A stretch of DNA of 64,000 nt from Chelonoidis abingdonii (Eukaryota > Chordata > Testudines > Testudinidae), in assembly GCF_003597395.2 (NCBI RefSeq), contig NC_133771.1, forward strand, positions 139,835,473-139,899,472. The letters run 5' to 3'. The position numbers and the translations under genes were made by a program. This document shows positions 46,152-59,275 of the stretch, piece by piece (within the stretch, counting starts at the first letter, position 1; each line of letters begins with the position of its first letter). The notes below the pieces were generated by a model. It saw only the letters and a program-made list of their open reading frames with translations. It had not been told where the DNA came from and ran no database searches.

Positions 46152-46861
46152 TGTGATGAAGCAGAGAAACTGCCAGCCAGAAAAGCCAGGGTTTTAAAGA
46201 ATGCCTTTGGGCCCAGTTAGCCCCACTCCACTATATCTGCAGCCAGTGCCAGGCCTGGAAGGGACAGGGGGTAAAAGAAGGGAGCCTGGCTCAGTTCAGG
46301 GCTGATTGGTGAAGAGGCGGGAACTAGCTGTCTCCCTGCCTGAAGGGACAGAGAACCAGCTTGCCAGCCAGGGCAGCCACCTGGAGGTAAGCACTGGTTT
46401 CCCAGCTAAGGGAGACTGTGAAGAAATCTCCAGCATGGGAGATAACTGAGGAAAACCCCAGAGCGGTGGTTCTCAACCTATTTACCACTGTGGGCCACAT
46501 ATGCAGCTCTCTCTGTGTTATGTGGGCCGCACCCACACTATGTATATACTATCTGTATGGCACTGAAAATGTCACATGGGCCACAGCCGTGTGCCGACTG
46601 GGCTGCAGGTAGACCATGGACTGAGAACCAATGTCCCAGGGAGATTGTGGGGCTCGTCCTCACCAGCTGGTGGCTGCCATGCCCAAAGGAGCCTGGGACC
46701 ACAGCAAGGCACAATCCAGACCCCTGGGCTGGGACCTGGTGGAGAGGGAGGGTCAAAGTCCCTCTCTCCCCAGCCTTAAAGGCTAAGGCCACACAGCCAC
46801 AGGGAGCTGAGAGCCAGGCAGTCTCACCACTAGGCAGTCAGCCACCAAAGCTCCTGTTACA
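46152..46861 (+). mobile_element. LTR-like insertion (TG...CA), with nested hAT
   Basis: Begins TGTGATGAAGCAGAG and ends CTCCTGTTACA. The phrase 'ccctgggctgggacctgg' near 46723 is shared with the repeats at 2797 and 50700. A five-base duplication is not convincing. It holds a hAT fragment at 46461-46632. Confidence 0.5.
46461..46632. mobile_element. hAT (Charlie-like) MITE
   Basis: 'cagagcggtggttctcaacc' at the left and 'gactgagaaccaatg' at the right are inverted. The interior mentions 'gtgggccacat'/'atgggccacag', a phrase typical of such elements. No coding capacity. Confidence 0.6.
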
Positions 46862-47298
46862 GAGAGCTTCTTCTGTCAACATAGCAACCACCTCTCAGGG
46901 AGGCGTAAGTAGCATCTGCACTAAGCACTGCAGCTGCAGTGCTGTAAGTGTAGACTAGCCCTATGAGGTCATAGTGAATAAGCAGCTCAACACTAGCTCC
47001 CAATCCAATGCTGTGGCTAAAAGGGCTAATCTATAACAGAAATATCAAGTAGGAGTAGGAAGGTGATGGCTTGGCTTTGTTTGTTTTTTTTAAACACCTT
47101 TTGGTAGCACCTGTCAGACCACTATTGGGGTATCATACGCAGTTCTGATGTCACTTTAAAATAAATGTCTAAACTGGAAAAGGGTCACAGAAAAGCTAAA
47201 AGAATGAGTTTAGAAAATATCTTACAATGAGAAAATGAAGAAGCTCAATTTATTTAGTTCATTGAAAGCAAGGTTAAAAGGTTCTTGATCATGCTCTA

Positions 47299-47934
47299 CT
47301 CCTGGGGGAATTCTGTGCCACTGCAAAATGCAGAATTTACACAGAATCAATATTCTGTGCAGAATTTCATTTCCCCCTGCAGAATTGGTGCTGCACTAGG
47401 GGCTTCTGGATCAGAAGAACCCAGCTCTCCATCTTGCAAAAACAGGACACTGCTGGGGAGAGGGGAGGGGGAGCTGGAGGGTACCAGCCAATTGCAGTTC
47501 CTAGCACTTCCTGAAAGAAGGAGGAGACATGCAGGAAACTCTGTACAAGCCCAGGACCCAGCATCAAGCTGTTTCTCTGTGGATCCATGGGCTCTGGAGG
47601 GTAGGGGGTATGGGTGTCTGAGACTGGAGGGACAGTTTTCTCCTCTGATATGTGCCCAACTGGCAAATGTGACACACCCAGACTGAGGCACCCAACAAAA
47701 GCATAACAGAGAAACAGAAACCAGGTTGTTGCAGGTTTTTTTTTTAAACTCGCTACTCCTGGGGGAATCTTTTTTGTTGTCTGTATTGTTACAGACATAC
47801 TTGCTGACATATTTTGAAATAAATTACCAAAATAATTGAAATTGGTGTTAAAAATTGTGTTATTCTGACAAATAAAATACACGGATTTTTGCAGAATCTT
47901 TTTTTTTTTTTGGCACAGAATTCTCCTAGGAATA
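47299..47934. mobile_element. hAT-type non-autonomous element
   Basis: The left end CTCCTGGGGGAATTCTGTGC is answered by GGCACAGAATTCTCCTAGG at the right. Flanks ATGCTCTA (47291-47298) and ATACTCTA (47935-47942) match at seven of eight positions. The end motif 'ctactcctgggggaat' also occurs internally near 47752, suggesting an earlier tandem or nested copy. Confidence 0.7.
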
Positions 47935-47942
47935 ATACTCTA

Positions 47943-49135
47943 ATTACTCGAGTGGGAAATGATACTGGAAGACTATTTAGCCAGCAAAGACATAGAAGAA
48001 ACCAATGGCGCAAAGTTAAAACATTCAAACTGAAAATAAACTTTAACAGCATAGGTAATTAGCCAATGGAACAGATTACCAAGGGGTGGGGTAAATTTAT
48101 CCATTACTTGGAGCCTTTAAATCAAGAATGGATGTCTTTCTAAAATGTTAAACCACAAATTATTGTGCTAGACACAAAAGGCATTAGGTAACCTGTAGCT
48201 CAAATTAACAGATAATGATGGTACCTTCAAACCTTAATCGAAGGAATTAGCTCTCAATTTTGAATGAGTATTGAATCATCAAGTAAAGTGCTGGGGTTGT
48301 TACAAAAAAATTTAAAAGCTCCGGAAGAGTTGTGTACCAAAGGATCTAATATGATTATTTTCTAACCAACTAACATTTCTAAAATATTCAGAATGATTAT
48401 GAACCTACCATCCTAGAGTTTTCTAGCAAAGAAGACAAGCTTTGTAATTTTTGATGTGAGATAATAAACCTCAAATCTTACTCCACCACTCATGAGAAAT
48501 TATTTCAATGCAGTAGCAGACAGATAGGCAGTGCACATGTGGCTGCATCTCAGTTTAGAATTGAGACCTTATCATAATACTAATTTTGAAAAGAAATTAC
48601 ATACACTTTGCTCAGCAACAATCTGTTCACCGGTTTAGCTTTAAGAAGCTGAACTCTAGCAAACACCCTTCACCCCTTTGCCTCCCTCTGTTCACCCCTT
48701 TGCCTCTTTTCCTCGTATTCATAGGTAAATGTAATCTCTGCAATAACGTGGCTACCACTAAATCTAGGGCATCTCATTATAGGAGGACTAGAATATCAAT
48801 ATGTTTTTCTTAATGTTTTCAAAAATCTGGTAGCATAACTTAGTGAAATTCTCTGTAGTTGCTTTATCAGCTTTTGCGTGTTGTGACGTGGTAGTATAAA
48901 TAACACTTCACTTGTTAAAGGGGATAAGTTGTCTAGGCCCAACGTTTCATTGTTTAAAATATATACGATTTTTTTACTGTGAGAAATGACTCAATTCAAC
49001 ATACGCTAGTAGTAGTTGCAACCTAAACTTTGTGCTACTTTATTGTGTGAGAATATGAAACGGTCTAGTCTATGTTGTCATCCTGGACAATTCTAAATAA
49101 TGAAATGTAAACTAGCCATTAAGGACTATCTATAA
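47943..49135. other. AT-rich, no recognised feature
   Basis: A direct repeat of 'cacccctttgcctc' occurs at about 48669-48703. No gene supported. Confidence 0.35.
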
Positions 49136-49422
49136 CAAGGATCAGGAACCTCTGGCATGCAGCCCACAAGGGCCGGTTTATTTACCTGCCGTGTCCGCAG
49201 GTTCAGCCGATCGTGGCTCCCACTGGCCGCAGTTCACCGTCCCAGGCCAATGGGGGTGGCGGGAAGCAGCACAGGCCGAGGGATGTGCTGGCCACCGCTT
49301 CCCTCTGCCCCCATTGGCCTGGAGCGGCGAACCGCAGCCAGTGTGAGCCGTGATCAGTCGAACCTGCGCACGTGGCAGGTAAACAAACCAGTCCAGCCCC
49401 CCAGGGTCCTTACCAATTCCTG
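49136..49422. mobile_element. hAT non-autonomous element with exact 8-bp duplication
   Basis: Flanked by ATCTATAA at 49128-49135 and 49423-49430. The ends CAAGGATCAGGAACCTCTGG and CCAGGGTCCTTACCAATTCC are partly inverted. The interior has a GC-rich foldback ('ccaatgggggtggcggga' versus 'ctgcccccattgg'). Confidence 0.85.
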
Positions 49423-49430
49423 ATCTATAA

Positions 49431-50623
49431 TGTTGGTAAAACTGATGGGGAAAACTAAAGATATAATATGATATCTCAAGACCCATTATTAGTTTAAAAA
49501 TACGGTAAGCCTCAAAGTTACAAGGCACAACTGTTTTGTACAGAAGTCATGTTAACATGGAATTAGAAAATTCTGAGAATGAAACACAGAAAAGTTTTGT
49601 TAATAATATTGTTATGGTACTTTGAGCAGTCAAGTATCATGATGTAGTTATTTTATATTTTCCACTTCTGAATCAAAATAGGCTTAAACTGGTTTAGCTC
49701 CAGGTCAGTATATCCTCAACTTTACACAAACTAGAGTTTAAAATCTCAGAATTTTAAATCCTAGCATTCTTTATCATTATTTTAAGAACAGAAAGACTAA
49801 GAGTGATTTTAAATAAATGAAGGTGATGACAAAAAGATATTCTCCTTTGAGTATTGTCTGTAGGAAACCCCACTCTTTAGAAATAGAGGATTATAACTTA
49901 TAAAGGGACATATCGTCATTCTCTCTGAATTGTGCAGCTCTTACAGTAACAACCAAATTACTTCAACAAAGACAAATATTCCTTTTTTCCCAATTTTATT
50001 GTGGATGTGACACTACTTTCTGTAATCAGCTTTACCAATCACTTCTTTTTCACTACCCCATGCAGTCCCCCAGCAGCGCTTTTCAACTTTTAAAAACAGA
50101 GCCTAATGCCACAAATTGGGGAGCGGCAATTGTCACAAGCACATAACTACAAACATTTTTTTTAATTAGATTTCAAACTGACAGTCCATTTGTAATTGCT
50201 CTCCTAAACTGGACATCCTTGACATAAGACAGCCAGTAAGTCAAGAGTAATGCTGTGTAAATGTATGAGTTGAGCTCTAGCTAACAACCTTCAGTTTGAC
50301 ACCTTGGCCAAGTCTTCTGAAGTGGCTTTCAATCAAGTTGCATATGCTCTGGTCCCTCTAGGTCAAAACAAGATTGAATACAACATTGAATACATTTAGA
50401 CTGCTTTTGAGTAGAGTATGCCACAAGATATACAACCATAGGTGTCATGGTGTGTGATACTTAAAAATAGAGCCAGTGGAAAACCTTCCAATGGGAAACC
50501 TTTCAGTTGGAAAATGCTGATTAAACAAAATTTAAACATTTCACACACATACTGATTGTTAATTTTCTCTGCCTCCAGCATTTATAAAGGTGTTAAATAT
50601 ATAAACAAGTGTTTTTAATTTAT
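49431..50623. other. AT-rich, no recognised feature
   Basis: No exon, RNA gene or repeat supported. Confidence 0.35.
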
Positions 50624-50696
50624 AACGGGGGGTCGCACTCAGAGGCTTACTATATGAAAGTGGTCACCAGTACAATAGTTTGAGAAACACTGCTCC
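50624..50696 (-). mobile_element. hAT terminal fragment
   Basis: Ends in 'caatagtttgagaaacactg', the reverse complement of a common hAT terminus (CAGTGTTTCTCAAAC). Confidence 0.5.
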
Positions 50697-50699
50697 AAA

Positions 50700-51477
50700 T
50701 GCACTAGTATAAAAGGGAGCAGCTCAGCTCAGTTGTGGCTAACTGCCAGGGAAGAAGGAGGTATGCCACTGGCTCCAGCCAAGGATCAACCGAAGCCCGA
50801 GGCCATGGGAGCTGGAGACAGCGCAACCCAGGCAGATACCAAGCTACCCATGGAGGCCCCACAGAGTCCGGAGTTGCCGGGGTCTGCAGAGATGCCCAGA
50901 CTACAGAAGTGGGAATTATGGTAGGAAGCAGCCCAGGGGAATTAGATAGTGGCCTGGTTAGTGAACTGGAATTTGGAGTCAGCACGTTTTGGTTGGAAAC
51001 TTCCCACTCCCCCACCTCCCCACTCAGTGGCACATGCTCCTGCCACTACCACAGCCCTGGGCTTGGGTCCAGTGGAGAGAGAAGGCCTGGACTCCCCTAC
51101 CCAGCCATATCCCTCCCCCTTTTTGTGCATGGTGGCCCCCTTCCCCACTGAGCCTCACTATCCTGCTACCAGGGACAAATGTACTGACTTTGGCCTCTAG
51201 GCCTTATTGCCCTGCTAAGAGGAGTGAATACTGCCCTGACAACTGAAGCAAATATATGAACCCTGGCCATTGGGCCACACTGTCCAGCTATCAGGCAAGA
51301 GTACACCTACTTTGGCCTTGAGGCCACCCTGCCCTGCTAAGAAGGGCGAATATATAGACTCACACTAAGGAGGCGCAGATGTAGGTTAAGTACCTCCCAC
51401 CTCTGTGCCCTAAGACAGATGGAGTGCACTCAGCCCGCACTGGACGGGGTCTACTCCAATCCTGTCACACTGACAAA
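50700..51477 (+). mobile_element. LTR-like repeat ending TGTCACA
   Basis: Contains 'agtataaaagggagcagctc' near 50706 (TATA-like), the phrase 'ccctgggcttgggtccagtgg' near 51054, and ends AATCCTGTCACA. Related phrases occur at 2797-3330 and 46152-46861. Several frames stay open (for example 50735-51151) but show no known protein. The left end is undefined. Confidence 0.45.
51140..51370. repeat. Degenerate minisatellite, ~60-70-bp unit
   Basis: The phrases 'tttggcctctaggcc', 'ctggccattgggcc' and 'tttggccttgaggcc', each followed by '…ccctgctaagaaggg'-like sequence and '…aatatat', recur three to four times at irregular spacing. Confidence 0.6.
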
Positions 51478-51976
51478 ACACTTCATTTTCACTTGTTAGT
51501 GCATTAGAGGAGCTATTTTTGCAATATTTTGTTTTGCTAAAAATTCCACAGTTTCAATGTTGTCCCATCTGGGAAAAAGAAATTTCAAAATCTTGGTATT
51601 TCCTATGGGATGGAAATTCCAAATGTTGACCACCTATACTTACAAATGGGCTTAGTCTTCTCAAAACAGAGGTTCTTAAACTGGTCTTTGGACCATTCAT
51701 GATGGTCTCTGGAGGGCTACTACTTCCATAGTTCCACCTGTTTCTGGGACTGGGGCAAAGCCTTTGATGGTCAAAAGAAAATTATGTGACAATCCCTCAT
51801 CTTGAGTGTTGAGATCAATGAGAGAGAATAGTCTCTTCTTGCCACCGCTATGCAGAGGATTTTGAGCTCTCATCCCAAGAGTGATCTCTGTAGGAAATAC
51901 CGAGAAATGTAGATTTCTTCTCTACACTCCTTTCTGGGAATACTGACCAGGGAAAGATAATTCATCCAAAGTACTA
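51478..51976. other. Intergenic/intronic, hAT fragment near 51666-51740
   Basis: 'cagaggttcttaaactggtc' at about 51667 followed by 'tttggaccattcatgatgg' looks like a decayed hAT end. The rest is unremarkable. Confidence 0.4.
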
Positions 51977-52758
51977 CAGTAACTCCTCACTTAACATTGT
52001 AGTTATGTTCCTGAAAAATGCACTTTAAGTGAAACGATGTTAAGCGAATCCAATTTCCCCATACGAATGAATGTAAATGGGGGGGGGGGGGGTTAAGTTC
52101 CAGGGAATTTTTTTTTTTGCTATACAGTACTATAGTTGGGAGGTGCCCCTGCCTTCCCCCACACAGGCACAGCCCACTGGCACTGGAGATGAGACAGGCA
52201 AGGAGACTGAAGGTGCTGCAAGCTAGGAGAAACATGTTGCACAGCAGCAGCGGCAGCTTCCTCTACTCAGCAAGCACCAGGGGAAGGGGGCTCAACCCTT
52301 GGCCCGCCCACGCCACCCCTTCCCGCAAACCCCCGCCCTTAACCCATCTCTTCTCCCCCCCACCTCCCTCCTTACTCCGCACACCGCATCCTCGCTCCTC
52401 CCCCCTCCCTCCCCTGCCTCCAGCAATCAGCTGGTTTGCAGCGTTTGGGAGGCAGGGTGAGCCTGTGCGTCAAGTTCTCGCTCCTCCCACCTCCCTCCTG
52501 AATGCTGCAAGCCAGCTGATTGCCACAGACAGGAGGCTGGGGGAGGAGGAGAAAGGTGCTGATTTGTGACATCTGCCGCTGGGGGGCGGGGGGCATTGGG
52601 GAACTGATAGGGGGGCTGCCAGCTGTGGACAAAACAGGCAGCCAAACGACATTATAGCAAAGCATTGCATAACTTTAAATGGAGCACGTTCTATAATTGA
52701 ACAGGGACGTAAGATTGAAACAATGTTAAGCGAGAGGACGTTAAGTGGGGAGTTACTG
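51977..52758. mobile_element. Tigger-like (Tc1/mariner) non-autonomous element
   Basis: The left end CAGTAACTCCTCACTTAAC is answered by 'gttaagtggggagttactg' at the right. TA flanks lie at 51975-51976 and 52759-52760. 'gcgaatccaatttccccat' near 52044 matches the sister element at 14305-15279 in reverse complement. The interior has a foldback ('cagcaatcagctgg' near 52421 versus 'ccagctgattgcc' near 52513). No transposase. Confidence 0.85.
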
Positions 52759-52760
52759 TA

Positions 52761-55700
52761 CCTAATTCACCTCCCATGGCATTGTGTTGAAATCTTTGTT
52801 ATTCAGCTGGCTCTACTGCAGTCTACATTAAAAAAAATGAAAATCCCATGTGGTGTAAGAAGTAGTTCTGTTTTTAACAAACCCAGAAGAATGTATAATA
52901 AAACAGCTAAGGAAAACAGCATTTGTATTACATACTGCTACATTTATTAGTTTTTAATAACAGGGTTTAGGTAGTAACAGATCCCATGACATGCAGTGAG
53001 AAAAAAAACTACCTGAGTAGTAAAGGATCAAAACCTTACAACAACACCTTAATCAGATTATAGATTATTTTTGTCTAGACTGATCTTTACTTGTAGTTTT
53101 ACTTTTTTTTGTAATATCATTTCTCAAATAGTGAGGCCAGCTTCCATCCTGTAAGGTTATTTAGATAATGAATGGGAATATGAGCCCAAATCAATCTTTT
53201 AACTTTTTACAGGGCATTAGTCTAACCTCAACATGGTTGAAAGGAAAATTTCTGAGAAAACAGCAATTAAAACTGTTGCCCTTAGTATCGATATTAGTTA
53301 TGTTCAAAAACCACTCATACTCAGAACGGTCCTTAAGTAAAGCCTTTGCTTCTCCTCTCCCACATGCCCACCCACTAAACACTTCACCAGCAGCATTTTG
53401 GGGCAGGGACCATCTTGTTATGGTATATCTACACAAAGTACATAGCATGATGGGGTCATTATCACTAACTGAGGGCCCCCTTCTGCTACTGTAATACAAA
53501 TGGGATATTTAGAATAAAAAACTATTTCACATTAACAATCCAATTTTAATAGCTTTCCTTCAATTAATTGTTCAGTTTCCGATCCCAGGAAAAAGTAGGA
53601 GAGAGATGGTAAGAAATCCAAGGATATCCAAACAAGATATAGGAGGGCAAAAAGTTTCGTCTGACTGCTGCCTATTTAAATTATCACTACTCCTGTGACA
53701 GGGATGGCTGGCATTAGACACCTGTAGCTTAACTTTTGGAAACAGACTAATTTTGGGGTCACAACTGAATTGACCTTTACCATAGATACTGAAGATTCTA
53801 CTTGCAACATTTTCCCTAACAAGTGTGGGGCTATAAGCCATCAAATTTTGCAGAATTTTAATCTTTAATGAAAGCTTAACCTTTACATTAGGAAGGGTTA
53901 TCTTCACAACTACAAACAGATACACTGATCTTCCTGATCTTATAGGCAGAGCTTCTGTCCTTTTCTAAGCATCAGAAGCAGACTGAAATTAAGAGGATTC
54001 TTATCTGTTCCACAGCTCCTATTCATAACCCTGTGGGCAGCAATGAAACGGATAATCATCTTAATTTACCCTGCTGGGTAAAAGATATGAGTAGATCCAT
54101 GAGATTCAGATGTCTTCCACATACCTCAGAGCAGCCTGCTGGATCTGGGAGGGGGAAAGAAACAAAAGTCCTCCCAGCTAGATATGGTACCATTCATTTT
54201 GTGGTACCCACTTCTGTCTACCATAGATAGACCCAATATTACACTTTACTCCTGACTGGCAACAACTCCCAGGGTTACAGAAATTACTCTTCTCAGAACA
54301 CAGTATCAATCAGTGACCTATATGAGAAACCAGGATGAGATCACTAAACTTTTTCAAACTGGACTTTATCAGGATTTGAAGGAAGACTTCCAGCAGTGAT
54401 AGGCTGTGTAATTGCAATGCACCCCTGCTTTGCCTAGATTAATGGAAATATCTGCCAGTACTATGTCTCATGAGGAAAACCTGCATGGATCATCAGGCTC
54501 CATAATTGTAAACAGAGATACCTGGATCTAATTCAGTTTTGATAATGCCACCTTTAGATAGCAGTAGTCTTAGTTTGGGGAAAGGGTGTAGTTTTTTTGT
54601 TTGTTTTTTTTAATCTACAGCACTCAAGAATCCCTCTGGGGTTTAGTAGACAAGTCTCTCAATTCCATCTGAATGTAGGTGGCTTTGCACATGCATACTG
54701 GCAGAAGTTTAGGTACCTCCATGACTTTACCAGTGGAAACTTAACACACCTACAGAGTTAGGAAACCACTGAGCAGTAGTTGTGTAAATGCTAGTGGTAC
54801 CTAAATATTAGATTTTTATGCACCTAAAGTAAAGGTCAGGCATCTAAGTCACCCTCATGAATCTAGCCCTTAATGTCCATTTAAACTGTGTCTTGGGGCT
54901 TATGAAGATAGGCTTCAAAAAGTGAACTGAACGAAACCAATAAAGTGATGTCTAAGTCTATAGCTAGTCTGAAACAACAGAGACGTGAACTGTTCCTATT
55001 CAACTAAATTGAGTTCTACTATTTAAAAATTGCTGTTGGGATTCAGTATTAACCATTTCACTGACTATTTTAGTTGAATACCATTCTAATTAGACTTATG
55101 CCATTAGTGGACATAGTGGCAGATAGTGCAAAGGGGTCCATGGTGGGTGGAGTGAGGAATTCAAACCCACTCCTCTCAAATTTAAAATCAGCTCTGCCCT
55201 AAAGAGGAAGGGATGCACAGTATCCAAAGCCTGACTGGCTCCTGGATACCAAAAGCAAATCATATGCCTTTTTGGGTCCAAAAAGCACCAATTGTCCATT
55301 GATCTGATATCAAAACCTCTAGCTTTCACAACAGCTCCTACAATGCAATTATTCCTTGTCAATACAAATCTGAAGCAAACTGACAATGTACACTTTGGAG
55401 GTAGTATAAAGAAATGAATTTATATTCCAAATATCTCACTGATTTGAGTGTAGGTGTGAAAAGAGAGGAATCAGAGGACAGAGCTTCATAATTCTAGAAG
55501 CCAGGCCACATAATTTAAGTCTGTGCATACTACAGAGGAAATGGGGGTCTGATTTTTATTCTACAGTAAATAGGAACTTCTGCACGTATAGCTATTCAGA
55601 CCATCCTGCCTCCCAGGAGCTAGCAAATGAAGTAATCCAAAGCAACTTGTTTCAGATGTTTTATACAATTCAGTCACCCAGAATCCCTCAGTTTCTTTGG

Positions 55701-58636
55701 TTCTAACTGCTGCACCAGTGTCCATCATGATTGTCTTCTGGGGTCTATGCCTTCTGGCAGCCATTTCCAGGGAGTGGCTATGATGGTGCAAACACATACA
55801 CACACCATTTTAACTTACTGAGAAGGCCCCAGTTTCCTATCAACGCTTTCAGAAGTCCTGAAGCTATTCTCCAACACTCAATTACTTCTTACAACTCCTC
55901 AGGCTTTGAATTATCCCAGAATCGTTATAGTGAGGAGCTCTGCCCGAGACTGTTTTAACTCTTGGCTAAAGGGTTAAATTATTCCAGCAAGGAAAAATAC
56001 CAGCTTCCAATGAGCAGATAATCTGCCTTCTTAATAACAAAATCACTCCATGCTCTGAGGGAGGATTAAAGTAGTATAATGCTGCAATGATTTATGGGAA
56101 GAGAAGAGAGTTAAGGGATACAGTCAACATAAAAAATAAAGGTGTGGAGGGGAAATCAAGCAACACCTAAGATTATAATAATTGAAAGAGCAAAGAATCT
56201 CTCTAGTTTTACTTGGCACAACTGACATAGTCAATTCCACTGTTTTCCCCTGTATAGCTGAAATTCTGTTTTGTCATCAAAAGTTTTACAAGAGTCATTT
56301 CTAGAGAACCTCAGCTAGCTACAAGAAAAATGCAACATTCCCATTATAGGTGAGTTAATAAAATAATCATCCTGAACACAGCAATATAGGCAACTTGTAA
56401 ACGTTGCTATTGTAATAACTAAGGCCCCAAAATTATGAATTATTATTATTTAAGAATTGTGCATCAAGGCTTTTAAAAAAGCAAAGAGAGAGGGCTGAGA
56501 GAAAAATACTCTCAAAGTCTAAGAGAGTTTTTGTCACCTTTTACAAGAGTGTACTGTTGGCGCAGCTGATGACTCTTCCTTTTTTTCCCCTTGTCTGTGA
56601 ATGAATTAAAATATAGATATCAAATACTAAGATACTATATTATGTTGCCAGATACAGTAGTTGGAAAATTTAAGGAACCAAACTGAACCAATGATTGTGA
56701 TTAAATGATGTTACACGTGTAAAACAGAAGTAGACCATAAGTGATACAGCTTTGGGGAAAATATTATAAACTTTAATAACAGGGTTTACCGCATGGGCAA
56801 TCCTGTTAGAGAAAGACAAGGGTTGCATTCATAGCGATTTTAATTTAGCAATAAAGTGAAGAAATAAGGCTATTTGCGATCAAACATCTTATGCTTTCAA
56901 ATTAGTGAAGTACATCCGTGCTGAAAAGGCAATAAATAAATTCATCTGTAACCAAATAGTGTTTATACAGACACTTGATCACAGAATAATCAGAATATGT
57001 AATTCTTTATTTGATCAATAAGACACAGCTCAGCCATACAAACAAAGGTCCCATCATTGTTCTTAAAATAAGGAGAACAGAAATGGAAGATTTATACATC
57101 TGTTCCAGCCTGCTGGAAAACAGTCATTTTTGAAGAGACTTTACACATTTACTTTATATTGTAAAACAAGTCTAAAAAGCTTCAAAGAATATAGAAGGAC
57201 TTTGTATAAACTATGACCTTTAAACTGAACATTTCAGCCACTAGCAGAGCGATGATGGAGAAACTGCAACTTGAGCAAACATAGCCTGCGAAGTTGGCCA
57301 AGGGATGCACCGCAAAATGACCCATGAAAAGCAATTTGCAGAGGTAAGTTGCTGACCAAATCAAAACTAGCTGGTACTTGGTGTACGTCCCAAGTTAGGC
57401 TGTAGCTGATAGTACAGCCTAATTTATCTTATGCAAGCTGGTATGACAAGATGTTTTGCATTAAGAGAGTGGAAAACTCCAGTCCCAGTTGCAAGAAATC
57501 AACGATGATGCCTCATTCCCCAAAAGAATGGTGAGATGACAAATCTCATTTTGAATCTTTGGCAGAAGTATGGGCACCTTCTGATTTGTCCACATCAGCA
57601 TCTCTGAGAACCACCACCAAAAGAAATGGAATAAAATGGCCTGCCTCCTTCAGCACATTGCTTCCCAAAAACTGAGGACACCTATAAAGGAGAAGATGGA
57701 GGTCCTGGGCCAGCCACCTGGGAGTCCTCCTAGTGATATGGAGTATCTTCTCAGATAGGCACCTTTAACTGTCTCTTTCTATTTTACAGGAATTTATGTT
57801 GCCTACTAGCACACTGAGAAAAGACTGTAATTGTGTCCGTCCTCTGCTCCACCCTCATTTGTAGTCTCAATTCCTGCTATGAACAGTAACAGCTGAAAGC
57901 TGATGACAGAGCAAAAATCTGGCAATAAGTAACAGACTTTCTCTTCTGTCATGTCCCAAACCAGTCACTTGACTACTTCCTGAAACTGCATACCTGATAA
58001 GTAAGGAAGCATACATGCTTCTGTATCTGCTTTAAAGATTGCCACAGAGTAAGCATATATTCTTCTTTTGTAACAGGTTAACTATGACTGTGAAACACTG
58101 TGGTTTCATGCTGTCTTTCAAGTTCTAGGTGTGTATAGGCATAAAATAAGGCCATGCGTGCAAGTCTCTTGAACTGCACTCAGTATATACAGTCTGTCTT
58201 AAACGCAGGTCCTTATGTTGGACAATTAAGAGTGTTTAATCAGATCCTAGGGGTAATATAATTCATTGGGAAGTAAGTTAAAAGGGTTGACTACTATAAA
58301 TTAATTGGGAAGGAGACCTTGGTGAACTGGCATGTAAGTAATTGATTAAATTGTCTTATGTTTTAGCCATGGCTGGCTTTTCCTCCACTATGTTAGCAAC
58401 ACTTGAATCGATAACCAACTAGCACAAGTGAGGCCCTATTCTGAGAGACTCAGTCTAACATCTGAACAAAATCACCTTTCCAGGACAATGGTTGATTATA
58501 AAGTGTTATTTTCTACTGTGGTTGTGTTGTTTGAGTCTGAAAACCTGGACGGTTATTGTATCAACCAATTTTCTAGTTTATGCTAGCAAAATCATAGCCC
58601 AATACTATTTTTGCCTTCTTATGCCTTATGTTAGTA
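52761..58636. other. Long AT-rich stretch, repeat-poor
   Basis: I see no supported gene. Positions about 54650-54870 contain a decayed 'taggtacct'/'cacctaaa' type interspersed repeat. A minus-strand AATAAA lies at about 57005-57010 with no recognisable exon attached. Open frames (for example 53168-53494, 55096-55386) give no known protein and show no splice or codon signature. Confidence 0.35.
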
Positions 58637-58826
58637 CACCTCTACCCTGATATAACACGACCCGATATAACACGAATTCAGATATAACGCAGTAAAGCAG
58701 CACTCTGGTGGGGGGCGGGGCTGCGCACTCCGGCAGATCAAAGCAAGTTCAATATAACACAGTTTGACCTATAACACGGTAAGATTTTCTAGCTCCCAAG
58801 GACAGCCTTATATTGGGGTAGAGGTG
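58637..58826. mobile_element. Tigger-like MITE
   Basis: The ends CACCTCTACCCTGATATAAC and TATATTGGGGTAGAGGTG are inverted, with TA at 58635-58636 and 58827-58828. The interior repeats 'gatataacacga'/'tataacacgg'. Confidence 0.9.
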
Positions 58827-59194
58827 TAGTTGATGTTGTTAGGGGTAGTTAATAAAATGAAATTTTAATATAATTTTATAGAGCCCTTTTGTTTAGTTAA
58901 GCATCAAAATTCAAAGAACCCTAAGAAAGATAGTACATGTAATCAGTTAATCAGTTTGCTTAACTAAGGTTTGTTTTATACCCTATCTTTCTTACAATAC
59001 TTACAATACAGGAAAGTCGTTATTAGCGTGGTGGAATTTTAGAGACTAAATTTTATGATCAGTAGGCTTGCACAACTACAAAAGGTAATTAATTTTATAC
59101 TTTAGGATGTAAAATAGCCACCTGAAAGCACAACTTCTTATCCCTGCTGGAGCACTGTATGATTGGTCAGTTAAGTAAACGATAGGGGGCTTTG

Positions 59195-59275
59195 CAGTCC
59201 TTTAAAACATATACATTGGTCACTACCAGGAAGCAGAATACCAGGCTAGATGGACCACTGATCTTAATGGGCAAT
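59195..59275 (+). mobile_element. CR1 3' end fragment
   Basis: 'gaataccaggctagatggac' and 'cactgatcttaatgggcaat' are a diverged form of the CR1 3' untranslated end (also seen near 11600). Strongly 5'-truncated. Confidence 0.65.

Larger units (their letters stand above)
46045..46961. mobile_element. Harbinger-type MITE interrupted by an LTR-like insertion
   Basis: The ends GCCCTGGTCTACACTATC and AAGTGTAGACTAGCCC are inverted, with TTA on the left and a TAT on the right. About 105 bp of the left part and 100 bp of the right part survive around a 710-bp insertion. Confidence 0.65.

Noticed and set aside
57001..57364. Minus-strand AATAAA followed upstream by a 60-codon frame, as the 3' end of another gene
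   Set aside because: No recognisable protein, no splice signals and no conserved-looking exon; a lone AATAAA in AT-rich DNA is expected by chance.
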